From: Nigerium sp.
GTDB taxonomy: Bacteria; Actinomycetota; Actinomycetes; Propionibacteriales; Propionibacteriaceae
DNA: 64,000 nucleotides
Assembly: GCA_016711325.1 (NCBI GenBank)
Contig: JADJTH010000011.1
Span: forward strand, 59,433 to 123,432
Direction of reading: 5' to 3'
Within the stretch, counting starts at the first letter, position 1. Each line of letters starts with the position of its first letter. This document shows positions 1 through 9,201 of this stretch, one piece after another. A model generated the notes under the pieces. The model was not told where the DNA came from and searched no databases. It worked only from the letters and a program-made list of their open reading frames with translations. The translations under genes were made by a program, and so were the position numbers.

Positions 1-873
1 CGGCGTAGGCGTAGTACCTCGAACCGAACAAGGCAATGACGACCGCGCCGGCCGCGCCCGCGATGCACGCGAGGACGAAAGGTCGCTTGAGGCGCAGCGT
101 GACGCCGTAGATGGTGGGTTCGGTGATGCCGAACACGCCCGTGGCGGCGGCAGAGCCGGCGACACCGCGCAACTCCTTGTTGCGGGTCTTGACGAAGACG
201 CCGAGTGCCGCGCCCACCTGCGCAATGACGGCCGCGGTCTGGAAAGCCTGGAAGGAGTCGTAGCCGTACTGTTCGAAGTTGGCCAACACGACCGGTGTGA
301 TCCCCCAATGGATACCAAAGATGACCGCGACCTGCCACACGCCGCCGATGATCGCAGCGGCTACGACGGGGGCCACATCGACCAGCCAGTTGTAGCCGTT
401 CGCGATGCCGTTGGCACCCGCGGCCGACAAGGGGCCAAGCACCAGGAACGTGAACGGAACCATGACGACGGCGCTGATGAACGGCACCAGAACCGCCTGC
501 ATGGCGCCCTTGAGGTAGCGGTTGAGGAACCGCTCGAGGTACGACAACAGCCACACGAGCAGCAGGGGCGGGATGACCGTCGAGGTGTAGGTGGTGGGCG
601 ACAGCGCGATACCGAACAAGTCGATCCGCTCGCCTTCCGCGATTTGGGCGGCCATGCTGTTCCAGTCCGGGTTCATGATCGCGGCGCACGCGAACACCGC
701 GACGAAAGTGTTCACCTTGAGGTGCTTGGAAGCGGTGATCGCGATGAACACGGGCAGGAATGCGAACGGCGTCCAGGAGATCATCGAGAAGATCTTGTCC
801 GTCCCGCTCCCCTCGAACGCCGGCGCGACCATGCGGATCACGATCAAGAGGCCCTGCAACAGACCGGCCGAGG
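1..873 (-). pseudogene. PTS EIIBC, EIIC part (3' fragment, cut by IS)
   Basis: Reverse-strand translation gives a membrane permease with stretches such as ASAGLLQGLLIVI, PDWNSMAAQIAEG and GIHWGITPVVLANFEQYGYD, and ends at the window edge with GITEPTIYGVTLRLKRPF. This is the EIIC domain of the beta-glucoside/sucrose-type phosphotransferase permeases, which take up and phosphorylate a sugar. It continues exactly in frame from the EIIB piece at 2157-2536 once the IS element and one copy of its 10-bp target duplication (864-873) are removed. The gene runs off the left edge, so any EIIA domain is not visible. The sugar cannot be told from sequence. Confidence 0.85.
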
Positions 874-2156
874 CAGGGCCCCGTCATTGTCGGGTTCTAG
901 CTTGTCAGTAGGAGTTTGACGGCGCGTTTGACGTCTCTGGACACGGCGCGCAGGGCTGCGGCAATGTTGGATGCGCCGGCGAGTCTGTGGAGGCTGATGG
1001 CCAGGTTGCGCAGGGTGGCCATGTTTTCAGCACCGACGCCGGTCCTGATCCGGCACCTGTCCTCATCGAACGTGACGTCGCGGACCCAGTGGAGCTTGTC
1101 TTCGATGCCCCAGTGCCCACGAACCCAGTCAGCGACCCGGCTGGGTTGGGCAGCGGCCATGGTCTTGGAGCAGATGAGGTAGACCACCTCAACACGTGGT
1201 TTGCCGTTGGCGGTGGTGGTGCGACGCAGTTGCAGCACCTGCTGGGCGCCGGGAAAGCTGATCCAGGCCGGACACTGGACCGCCTTGATGGTCCGGGTGC
1301 TACGGCGGCCGTGGCCCTTCTGGGTCTCGGATTCACCGGGGACCTGGTTCCACGGCAGGGCCGCCAACGCCTTGAACAGGTTCGGCTGGTTACCCTTCAC
1401 GGTCAGCACGTAGTCGCCGCCACGCTCGGTGATGAAGGTGGCAGTGTCCCGCTGCGTATGGAGTGCATCAGCGGTGACCACGACATCAGCCAGGTCCATC
1501 ATGCCTAGCAGATCGCGGGTTGCTGGGATCTCGTTGGTCTTCGAATCCACCTTGACCTGGCCAAGCACCAGGCCGGTGCCATGGGAGAGCGCCGAGACCA
1601 GATGCGGTGCCCGCTGCCCCGCGGCGCAGGCCCGGCGCACCGTCTTGCCATCGACAGCGATCACCTGCTGACCATCGATCCTGTCCCACCTGATCCTCAT
1701 CCAAGCACCCAGCAGCATGCTGAACACGACAGGATCGATGGCCTCGATCAGGCGGCGGATCGTCGGCTCGGAAGGGATCGCCGCTGGCATCCCGAGCTGG
1801 GCCAGCAGGTCGGCTCCGACGTCTTGGGCGAACTCCCAGATCGCCGCCATCGACCGCCCACCCCCAACCACTGCGGCCACAGCGAGGGCGAGGATGACAT
1901 CCAGCCGATGGCGAAGGCCTCTGGGGTCTCTGGGATCGGGTAGAAGCGGGAACAGTTGGACGAGGGTGGCGGCACGCAGCAACGTCGGGTCGACGCGAGC
2001 GGCCGTGACAGGGGAAGATGTCACTGGACGCGGTCCTTCAATCAGGCTGGATGGTTTAGCGCTTCCCATCCTGAGCGCAAGGACCGCGTCCCCGTGCAGG
2101 ACACGCCAACAAACCCCTAGTCAACCCACACTCTCACCGACCTTGACGGGACCCTG
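874..2156 (-). mobile_element. ISAs1-family insertion sequence, complete
   Basis: A 1283-bp element with imperfect terminal inverted repeats: the left end reads CAGGGCCCCGTCATTGTCGG and the reverse complement of the right end reads CAGGGTCCCGTCAAGGTCGG. It is flanked by perfect 10-bp direct repeats CCGGCCGAGG (864-873 and 2157-2166), the size expected of ISAs1-family transposition. It carries one intact transposase gene. Intact ends and an uneroded duplication indicate a recent insertion into the PTS gene. A remnant of a related transposase lies at 46867. Confidence 0.92.
897..2069 (-). CDS. ISAs1-family transposase
   Basis: A 390-residue DDE transposase. The acidic residues lie in the expected contexts: AVDGKTVRRA (first Asp), VVTADALHTQ (second Asp) and HWGIEDKLHWVRDVTFDEDR (Glu). 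The N-terminal part (LVQLFPLLPDPRDPRGLRHR) is the small domain that precedes the catalytic domain in this family. The start is ATG, about 85 bp inside the right end of the element. The reading frame is intact, so the element may still be active. Confidence 0.93.
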   Translation of the reverse strand: MGSAKPSSLIEGPRPVTSSPVTAARVDPTLLRAATLVQLFPLLPDPRDPRGLRHRLDVILALAVAAVVGGGRSMAAIWEFAQDVGADLLAQLGMPAAIPSEPTIRRLIEAIDPVVFSMLLGAWMRIRWDRIDGQQVIAVDGKTVRRACAAGQRAPHLVSALSHGTGLVLGQVKVDSKTNEIPATRDLLGMMDLADVVVTADALHTQRDTATFITERGGDYVLTVKGNQPNLFKALAALPWNQVPGESETQKGHGRRSTRTIKAVQCPAWISFPGAQQVLQLRRTTTANGKPRVEVVYLICSKTMAAAQPSRVADWVRGHWGIEDKLHWVRDVTFDEDRCRIRTGVGAENMATLRNLAISLHRLAGASNIAAALRAVSRDVKRAVKLLLTS

Positions 2157-2536
2157 CCGGCCGAGGCCAGGATGTAGACGAAGGGGGCGAAGACGGCGGA
2201 CATCGTCGCGATCAACCGGTTGACCACCGACTGTTGGGGCGCGCCGACATCTGCCACGTCGGAGAGATCGGCGTGCTCCAGCAATGCTTCGTGAACCTCG
2301 CCGACGTGGGCGCCGATGACGACCTGGAATTGCCCACCGTTCTCCACGACGGTGATCACGCCGGGCAGTTCGGCGACTCTTTCCTTCGCACCGGCAGGCG
2401 TCTCGCGAAGCACGAGGCGCAGCCGAGTCGCACATCGACTGGCGTTCACGATGTTCGTCTCGCCGCCGACTTGTTCAAGGATCTGGAGCGCTAGTTTGGG
2501 ATAGTTGCGTACGGGCTCGGCCACGGCTTCCTCCAC
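2157..2536 (-). pseudogene. PTS EIIBC, EIIB domain (5' fragment, cut by IS)
   Basis: About 110 residues of EIIB followed by the first EIIC residues. NASRCATRLRLVL contains the phosphorylated cysteine of EIIB, and LPGVITVVENGGQFQVVIG is the typical EIIB core. The frame runs into the ISAs1 end at VYILASAG and resumes at 873. The GTG at 2536 is the furthest plausible start; a second GTG four codons on follows GGAGGAA, but with a short spacer. A GntR- or BglG-type regulator is not visible next to it. Confidence 0.85.
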
Positions 2537-2729
2537 GGGCGTAGTAACAGGGGAGACACCCCGAGCGGCACCATCGAACCTTGACGAGCGCCACTCTCAA
2601 GCGCGTCTACGCGCCCAGTGTCGACTCGGGTTCTTGCCTCGAAGAGAGTTACAGGCCCAAAGCTGACACGAAATATAGACTCCCCCGACCGCGCGAGGCA
2701 AGGCGTCGTCGCGCCGATGTTCGATCCGG

Positions 2730-3092
2730 CTAACGGCCGGGCCACTCCCAGCCGTCGAGGCGTCCGAGGAAGTCGTCGCAGGGATCGCCGTCGTAGCCCT
2801 CGCGGAACGGGTCGCACTCGGCCGCACGCAGCACCTGAAGCGCGTTGTACACGCCCGAGGCGTACTCCTCGGCGAACAGGATCGCCACCGCCTGCCTCTG
2901 GTCGTCGCTCAACGACGACAGCACGCGGTTCATGGTCACCTGGTGCGGGGCGATATCGGGCACCTCGTCGGCGTTGTCGTTCCACACCCCCACCCGGACG
3001 CGCTCGGCCGAGACCTGGCCTGCACCGGCGCAGGAGATCACCATCGCGTCGATCATCTGCCGGTACATCCACCGCGAATCGTGCTCGGTCAT
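2730..3092 (-). CDS. hypothetical protein, about 120 aa
   Basis: Small soluble acidic protein of unknown function. The start chosen is the ATG at 3092 (MTEHDSRWMYRQMIDAMV), which follows a GGGGG run; an in-frame TTG-type start 12 codons upstream gives a less natural N-terminus. The centre (LSSLSDDQRQAVAILFAEEYASGVYNALQVL) is amphipathic helix and resembles small DUF6547-like proteins by memory only. No catalytic motif is evident. It lies between the PTS gene and the reductase fusion on the same strand. Confidence 0.6.
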   Translation of the reverse strand: MTEHDSRWMYRQMIDAMVISCAGAGQVSAERVRVGVWNDNADEVPDIAPHQVTMNRVLSSLSDDQRQAVAILFAEEYASGVYNALQVLRAAECDPFREGYDGDPCDDFLGRLDGWEWPGR

Positions 3093-3156
3093 GCCCCCAT
3101 CATGCCCCGGGCCGGCAAGCAACGTCACCCGTTCGAGTACCGAACGCCACCGGCGA

Positions 3157-5376
3157 TCAGCCGCGCTTCCAGTCCTCGATCGGCCAGTACAGCCGGCTCG
3201 CGGCGCGGTACAGCGGCAGATCCGGGTTCACAGCCACCGGGCGTCCGAGCAGTTGCAGCCACGAGGCGTCCGCGATGGAATCGCCGTAGCCGTGCGAGCG
3301 GGACAAGTCGATACCGTGGCGGGCCGCGTAGTCCTTCAGCCACTGCGCGCGCCTCGTCCACCAGCGGCGGGGTCGCCAGATAGCCGGTGAGGACGCCCTC
3401 GCGCACCTCCATCCGGGAGCCGATCACCTCGTCGAACAGCGGCGCCAGCGGGCCTGCGAACAGGTCGAGCGAACCGGTCACCAGCACCGTGCGGTGCCCG
3501 GCCGCGCGGTGTTCCTCGATGCGGGCGAGGGCGCCGGGACGGATCGAGCGGACGAGGTTCTGCCCCCAGTCGCCGGCCACCAGGCGCTCGATGTCGGCGA
3601 CCTTCGTGCCCGCGTAGCGCCGCGAGAACGCGCGGACGAACTCGCCACGGTCGCGTCGCTCCGCCTGCAGGTAGACGCCGGCCTTGCCCACGAGATCGGC
3701 CATCTCGCCGGGCAGCTGCGCCAGCGGGCGCAGACGTCCCATGACCGACAGGTACTGGGTCACCAGCGAGGACGCCACCAGCGTGCCGTCGAGGTCGAAC
3801 ACGGCGAGCACGTCGGTGCCCGACTCGAGGCGCCGGGCCTGGGAGCGGGACGCCCTCTTTGCCGAGGACGCCCGCGCGTGCACCCTTGCCAGCGAGGTCA
3901 TCGCCGGCAGGTGCACGTTCTGCCAGTAGTGGCCCCAGTCGATGTCGCGCACGTCGAAGGTCTGGTCCACCGGTGTGTCCGCCGGCAGCGCAGCGCCGAG
4001 CGCGCGAGTCTGCTGGTCGTCGAACAGCATCTCGGTGCGCGTATAGCTCTGGTACAGGTCGACGTAGGTGCGCAGGGAGCCCAGGCCGCGCTCCATACGC
4101 GACAGTGAACTGGCCCACTCGCGGGTGGCCTTGGTGGCCGGGAGCGCCGCGCCGATCTTCGAGCCGAGCGCCGACAGCCGCTCCTTGAGCTGGAGCGAGC
4201 GCTCGGCGGCGTTGTTGGCCGGGAACTTCCAGGTCGGGACGACGATCGGACGCCCCTTGTCGTCCTCCAGGGGGTGCGCGAGGAAGTACTCACGCACCTC
4301 GCCGTACATCCGGTGGAACGGCAGCGGGTTCGACGCCCCCGAGCACACCTGGTAGTAGCCGACATCGGATGCCGCCGGCCCCTGATGACCCAGCCGCGCC
4401 AGCGCGAGGATCACGTTGACGACGTAGTCGACCGGGATCACGTCCAGCACCGAGTCCGGCAGGCCCGGGAACTCGGGCAGCGCGCCCTGGCGTAGGCCAT
4501 GATCAGCGGGTCGGCGACCTTGAAGCCGTCGATCCAGCCCGGGTACGGATAGCGCAGCGACGACTCGATGATCGCCGGGCGCACGATCGACAGCCGGTGT
4601 CCCTGCCCGGCCCATTCCTCCTCGGCGACACGCTCGCCCAGCGCCTTGGAGAACGTGTAGACGTCCGTCCATCCCACCGAGCGGGCGCGCGTCCGGCCGA
4701 GTTCGACCATGCGGTCGCCGATCCAGGCCTTGCGCGCCTCCTCGGACGCCTTCGCGACCGACTTCGGGCCGCGCTTGCCGTGCTCGCGCGTGGCCGCGTC
4801 GATGAAGGAGTGCAGGCGCTCCGGCGTCCGGGACGCCGCCTCGGCCTCGGCGCGCGCCACCCGGGCCGCGGCGAGCTCGTCGCGCCACTCGACATCGTGA
4901 TCGACGGACGCCTCCGGCCGCAGTCCCTTGGCGATACCGCCCACGTAGCAGGTGGACACGTGGACGACGTGCGGATCGAGCCCCGAACGCGCCAGCGCCC
5001 CGTACAGCGCCTGCGCGCCACCGACGTTGTTGGCGAAGCACTCATCGATCGGCGCGTCGAACGACACGGTGGACGCCGAGTGGATGACGACGTCGATCGG
5101 TCCCTCGATGCTCTCGACGGTCGACAGGTCGGCTTCGAGCACGTCGGTGCGCTCGGCGAAGACGCGGGACGCCTCGGCGTCGCCCACCGCATCCCGCCAG
5201 CTCTTGAACACGGGCTTGCGCATCAGCCGGTCGAGGCGCTTGCGGGCGGTCTGGCTGCCCTTGGGACGGATGATTGTGATCACGTGGGCATCGGTCGTGC
5301 TGAGCAGCCTTTCCAGCACGGCCTGACCGAGAAAGCCGGTCACTCCGGTGAGCAGCACGCGGGTCGGCTGAGGCAC
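3157..5376 (-). CDS. fatty acyl reductase (NAD_binding_4) fused to HAD-IB hydrolase, frameshifted
   Basis: A fusion of about 740 residues, read through two frameshifts. Residues 5 to about 330 are an extended SDR/thioester-reductase fold: LLTGVTGFLGQ binds the nucleotide and DVYTFSKALGE holds the catalytic YxxxK. From about residue 520 comes a HAD-IB phosphatase with FDLDGTLVASS, LVTGS and GDSIADASW. Reductases of this type turn acyl thioesters into aldehydes or alcohols. Start GTG at 5376 follows GGAAGGAG. One G is missing near 4491 (frame PLIMAY to GALPEFPGLPDSV) and two bases near 3345 in a GCGCGC tract. Both look like sequencing slips. It is divergent from the SDR and AGPS-like genes, which suggests fatty-alcohol supply for ether lipids. 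No enzyme assay is implied. Confidence 0.75.
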
Positions 5377-5460
5377 AGTGTCTCCTTCCGGTGGGGCACG
5401 GGGTGCGCCCAGGTGGCACGGGGTACGCCATCCGTGGAGCGTAATGTAGCGTCCTGTCTC

Positions 5461-6249
5461 ATGCAGTTGGCGCTCATCACCGGCGGGACGTCCGGGATCG
5501 GCCTCGAGTTCGCACGCGCCCTCGCGCGCGGCGGCGCCGGCCTGGTGCTCGTCGCCCGGGACGCCGCGCGGCTGGAGGCCGTCGCCGACCATCTGCGCAC
5601 CGAGTTCGGCGTCGCCGTCGAGACCCTGGCCGCCGATCTGGCCGAACGCGCGGACCAGGCGCGCGTCGCAGCGCGGCTGCGGTCCGGCGATGTCGACGTG
5701 TTGATCAACAACGCGGGCTTCTCGCTGAAGACGCCGCTCGTGGGCGGCGACGACGATCTGGCCGACCGCGCCTACGAGGTCATGGGGCGGGCCCCGCGCG
5801 TCCTGTCCGGCGCCGCGGCGTCCGTGATGCGCGACGCCGGCCGCGGCTGGATCATCAACGTCATCTCGGTGTCGGCGCTCACCCGCCAGGATTCCTACTC
5901 GGCGCTCAAGGCGTACACGCTGGCGCTGAGCGAGGTACTGGCGGGCGAACTCGCGGGCAGCGGCGTCCATGTCACCGCCGTGCTGCCCGGCTGGACGCGC
6001 ACGGAATCCCACGACCGTGGCCGTTCGGCCCGCTCGGGCGTGCCGGGGTTCTTGTGGCTCTCCCCCGCCGAGGTCGCGGCCGACGGCCTGCGCGCAGCGC
6101 GCGCCGGCCGGGTGATCGCCGTCCCGTCCAAGCGCTACAAGCTGCTTGCCGCTATCCTGCGCGCGCTGCCCGCCGGAGCGATGCGTGCCATCTCGCACCA
6201 GATCAAGGGATCCAGGTCCCGCTCGCGACCCACAGGAGGATCGTCATGA
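5461..6249 (+). CDS. short-chain dehydrogenase/reductase (SDR)
   Basis: A 262-residue classical SDR: nucleotide-binding TGGTSGIGLEFA at residues 8-19, LINNAGFSLKTP near residue 85, and YSALKAY carrying YxxxK near residue 145. The C-terminus has a hydrophobic/basic stretch (KLLAAILRALPAGAMRAISH) like the membrane-anchoring tails of DHRS7B-type acyl-DHAP reductases. Its stop overlaps the start of the AGPS-like gene by four bases (ATGA), so the two are translationally coupled. Reduction of the 2-keto group of an alkyl-DHAP would fit the neighbours. This function is inferred. Confidence 0.85.
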   Translation: MQLALITGGTSGIGLEFARALARGGAGLVLVARDAARLEAVADHLRTEFGVAVETLAADLAERADQARVAARLRSGDVDVLINNAGFSLKTPLVGGDDDLADRAYEVMGRAPRVLSGAAASVMRDAGRGWIINVISVSALTRQDSYSALKAYTLALSEVLAGELAGSGVHVTAVLPGWTRTESHDRGRSARSGVPGFLWLSPAEVAADGLRAARAGRVIAVPSKRYKLLAAILRALPAGAMRAISHQIKGSRSRSRPTGGSS

Positions 6250-7949
6250 AGCCGCTCGTCAAGCGCATGAAGTGGTGGGGCTGGGGCGAGGAAGGCGTCT
6301 TCTTCAACTACGCCAACAAGCCCGCCTTCGCACCGTTCGTGAAGCGTGCCCTCGGCATCGATCTGCGGCCACGCCAGACCGACACGATCCCGTTCGACGC
6401 CTCGACCGTCCCCGCCAGCACGCTGCCCGACGCGCTGCGCGACGCCCTGGTGACGGCGACGGCGTCCGACCGGGTGAGTACGGACGCGCACGACCGGGTC
6501 GTCCACGGGCACGGCTCGTCGGTGACCGAGCTGCTGCACGTGTCGCGCTTCGACTACGGACGCCTCCCCGAAGTGGTCGTCTACCCCGCCGACACCGACG
6601 AAGTGGCCGCGGTGCTGGCGGCCTGCGTCGACGCGGACGCCGTGGTCGTCCCCTACGGCGGCGGCACGAACATCTCCCGCTCGCTGCAGCTCGACCCGGA
6701 TGAGCCACGTCCGATCGTGTCGCTCGACACGGGCCTGATCAGCGGCGTCCACGAGCTCGACGAGGAGTCGGGGCTGGCGCGCATCGGCGCGGGCATGCTC
6801 GGCCCCGACCTGGAGGAGGACCTGAACGCGCGCGGATGGACGCTCGGCCACTTCCCCGACTCGTTCACGCACTCGACGCTCGGCGGCTGGGCGGCGACCC
6901 GCTCGTCCGGCATGCAGTCCGACAAGTACGGCGACATCGCCGACATCGTCCGCGGCATGACGGTGGTGCGCCCGGGCGGAATCGTCCGGCTCCGTCCGGT
7001 GCCGGTGGAATCGACCGGTCCGTCGCTGCGCGAGATGTTCATCGGCTCCGAAGGACGCCTGGGCGTCATCACTGAGGTGTGGGTGCAGGTGCACCGCCAG
7101 CCCGAGGAGCGCGTGGTGGTGGCCTACATGTATCCGCATTGGTCGGCGGCGGTGGAGGCGATCCACACGATGTCGGCCGACGAGATTCCGACGACGTTCG
7201 TGCGCATCTCGGACGCCCACGAGACCGCGTTCTCGCTGTCGACCCAGAAGGAGGCCATCACCCTCAAGAAGAAGGTCGAGGCCAAAGGCCAAGAGGCGCT
7301 GTGGGCGTTCATGCGCAAGCGCGGCTGGGACACCGACGAGATGTGCATCTCGTACGTGTGCTTCGAGGGTTCCAAGGACGAGGTGGACGCCCGCCGTCGC
7401 AAGGTGGCGCAGGTGGCGAAGAAGCACGGCGCCCTCGTGCTCGGCACGGGTCCCGGAGCGCTGTACGACCAGAAGAAGTTCGACACCCCGTACCTGCGCG
7501 ACTTCCTGCTGGAGCAGGACGTGCTGGGCGACGTCTCCGAGACGGCGGCGCCGTGGTCGAAGCTCAACGACGTTCACCGGCGCGTGTACCAAGCCGCCGA
7601 GGACGCCTATGTCGCTCTCGGTAAGCGCGGTTGGATCATGTGCCACCTCTCGCACAGCTACCACTCGGGCGCCTGCCTGTACTTCACGTTCGCGTTCCGC
7701 GCCGGCGACGACCCCGACCGCGAGTACGCGAGCGTCAAGGTCGCCGTCCAACAGGCGTTCGTGGACGCGGGCGCCACCTTGTCGCACCACCACGGCGTGG
7801 GCATGGAGCACGCGCCGTGGATGGAGCAGGTGGTCTCGACCGAGGGTGTGGCGATCATCCGGACGTTGTTCGACGGCACGGATCCCGGGCGTCACCTGAA
7901 CCCGGGCAAGGTCATCGACGCCCCGCTGTCGATCTACGACAAGCTCTGA
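6246..7949 (+). CDS. alkyldihydroxyacetonephosphate synthase-like FAD-binding oxidase
   Basis: A 567-residue vanillyl-alcohol-oxidase-fold flavoprotein. Its opening MKPLVKRMKWWGWG and the stretches PYGGGTNISRSL, GHFPDSFTHSTLGGWAATRS and GMQSDKYGDIADIV follow the alkyl-DHAP synthase (AGPS) family closely. AGPS active-site features are kept: a Tyr in HLSHSYHSGACLYF and three histidines in SHHHGVG (about residues 514-516). AGPS swaps the acyl group of acyl-DHAP for a fatty alcohol, making the ether bond. AGGAGGA precedes the ATG at 6246. With the fatty acyl reductase and the SDR it forms a candidate ether-lipid module; an acyltransferase for DHAP is not in the window. A plain FAD-linked oxidase is the alternative. 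Confidence 0.85.
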   Translation: MKPLVKRMKWWGWGEEGVFFNYANKPAFAPFVKRALGIDLRPRQTDTIPFDASTVPASTLPDALRDALVTATASDRVSTDAHDRVVHGHGSSVTELLHVSRFDYGRLPEVVVYPADTDEVAAVLAACVDADAVVVPYGGGTNISRSLQLDPDEPRPIVSLDTGLISGVHELDEESGLARIGAGMLGPDLEEDLNARGWTLGHFPDSFTHSTLGGWAATRSSGMQSDKYGDIADIVRGMTVVRPGGIVRLRPVPVESTGPSLREMFIGSEGRLGVITEVWVQVHRQPEERVVVAYMYPHWSAAVEAIHTMSADEIPTTFVRISDAHETAFSLSTQKEAITLKKKVEAKGQEALWAFMRKRGWDTDEMCISYVCFEGSKDEVDARRRKVAQVAKKHGALVLGTGPGALYDQKKFDTPYLRDFLLEQDVLGDVSETAAPWSKLNDVHRRVYQAAEDAYVALGKRGWIMCHLSHSYHSGACLYFTFAFRAGDDPDREYASVKVAVQQAFVDAGATLSHHHGVGMEHAPWMEQVVSTEGVAIIRTLFDGTDPGRHLNPGKVIDAPLSIYDKL

Positions 7950-7954
7950 TCCGC

Positions 7955-8051
7955 CGACATTTTCTGCCTCTCAATTTCTGCGGGCCTCTCCTCACATCAG
8001 TCCGACTGACGTTTCATCCAGGCCGGCCAGGTCGAGTGGCAGAAAATGTCG
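7955..8051. repeat. 14-bp perfect inverted repeat in a 133-bp convergent gap
   Basis: CGACATTTTCTGCC at 7955-7968 is repeated in inverted form (GGCAGAAAATGTCG) at 8038-8051 with 69 bases between. It lies between two convergent genes, so it may serve as a bidirectional terminator, though the loop is long. An alternative is a dispersed repeat that exists elsewhere in the genome. Confidence 0.6.
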
Positions 8052-8082
8052 CCCAGCGGGCGGACACCCCGGCCTCCGCCGG

Positions 8083-9111
8083 TCAGACGACGACGGTGGT
8101 CGCCGTGGCGGCCACCACGACGACCGACCACAGCAGCACCGCCGGCAGGTGAAACCGCCAACTCTCGCGCATGACCGCGACGAACTCGCGAATGAACGCG
8201 CTCGGCACGAAGTAGAAGGCCGTCTTGGCGCCAACGACGCGCGCACGCATGCCCAGGTCGCGGGTGAGCAGCGCGGTGCGGAAGACGTGGTAACTGTTCG
8301 TCACCACGGCAACCGGGGTGCCGGGATCGGGCAGCAGCGCACGGGAGAACTCCAGGTTCTCGCGGGTGTTGCGGGCCTGATCCTCGACGATGATGCGGTC
8401 CGCGCGGATGCCACGGTCGGCGAGGTAACGGGCCATGGCGACGCCTTCCGGCAACGACTCATCGGTCCCCTTGCCGCCGGTGGGGATCAGCATGGCGGGC
8501 GGCTGCTGCGCGTCGGCCGCGGCGATCCCGGCGTCAAGACGAGCGGCGAGCAGCGGCGGCACACGGTCGCCGATGAGCCCGGAGCCCAGCACGATGACGT
8601 GCTGGACCGGGAACCCGCCGGGGATCTTGCGGTAGGCGACGGCCGCCGACGCGAAGACCAGGAAGCACAGGCCGGCATAAGCGCCGAGGCCGCCGATCAG
8701 GGTGGCCAGGCTGTTCAGGACGATCAGCACCCCGGCCGGCACATCGAAGAGCCCGATCACCACGGGGACCAGCGGCCACAGCAGCATGACCAAGCCGGTG
8801 AGCAGGGACAGCAGGTTCCCCAGGGTCCGGGACTCACGCCGCAGCATGACCGCGCCGTTGGCGATCAGGAAGATGGCCAGCACAGGATAACCGGCCACGG
8901 GCAGCAGCATGGCGAGCACGATCAGGATGAGGGGCAGCGTGCCGAAACGGCCGTCATCCCCGGCGAGCACCAGGATCGCGACGGCGCTGACGAACAGCCC
9001 GCTGAGGATCAGCACCATCGTCGACATCCGCCGACGGTCGCGCCAGAAGCCGACGATGCCGCCGACGAGCGTGAGCGCACCGACGGCGAGGATGACGTGG
9101 AGGGGGTGCAT
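8083..9111 (-). CDS. YdcF/ElyC-family (DUF218) membrane protein
   Basis: About 342 residues. The first half holds about six hydrophobic segments (for example LILSGLFVSAVAILVLAG, LPLILIVLAMLLPVAG). The second half is a DUF218 domain: HVIVLGSGLIGDRVPPLLAAR, IPTGGKGTDESLPEGVAMARYL, EDQARNTRENLEFSRALL, VVTNSYHVFRTALL. The family includes SanA and ElyC, linked to envelope integrity, with no settled biochemistry. ATG at 9111 follows GGAAGGAAG. A longer reading frame upstream lacks a better ribosome site. Confidence 0.9.
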   Translation of the reverse strand: MHPLHVILAVGALTLVGGIVGFWRDRRRMSTMVLILSGLFVSAVAILVLAGDDGRFGTLPLILIVLAMLLPVAGYPVLAIFLIANGAVMLRRESRTLGNLLSLLTGLVMLLWPLVPVVIGLFDVPAGVLIVLNSLATLIGGLGAYAGLCFLVFASAAVAYRKIPGGFPVQHVIVLGSGLIGDRVPPLLAARLDAGIAAADAQQPPAMLIPTGGKGTDESLPEGVAMARYLADRGIRADRIIVEDQARNTRENLEFSRALLPDPGTPVAVVTNSYHVFRTALLTRDLGMRARVVGAKTAFYFVPSAFIREFVAVMRESWRFHLPAVLLWSVVVVAATATTVVV

Positions 9112-9201
9112 GCGACTCTTCCTTCCCGGGGACGGCATCCACTGTAGGGCGACCGTGCTGTTAGGGTCGTGCCGCCGCCTCTTTGATCCGATGGAGATCC
9201 C

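Noticed and set aside
308..919. Long + strand reading frame over the PTS fragment
   Set aside because: Arginine/aspartate-rich shadow of the reverse-strand EIIC gene; no family likeness or ribosome site.
4597..5460. + strand frame that runs into the SDR from upstream
   Set aside because: It is antisense to the acyl reductase; the SDR begins at the ATG at 5461 where the family fold begins.
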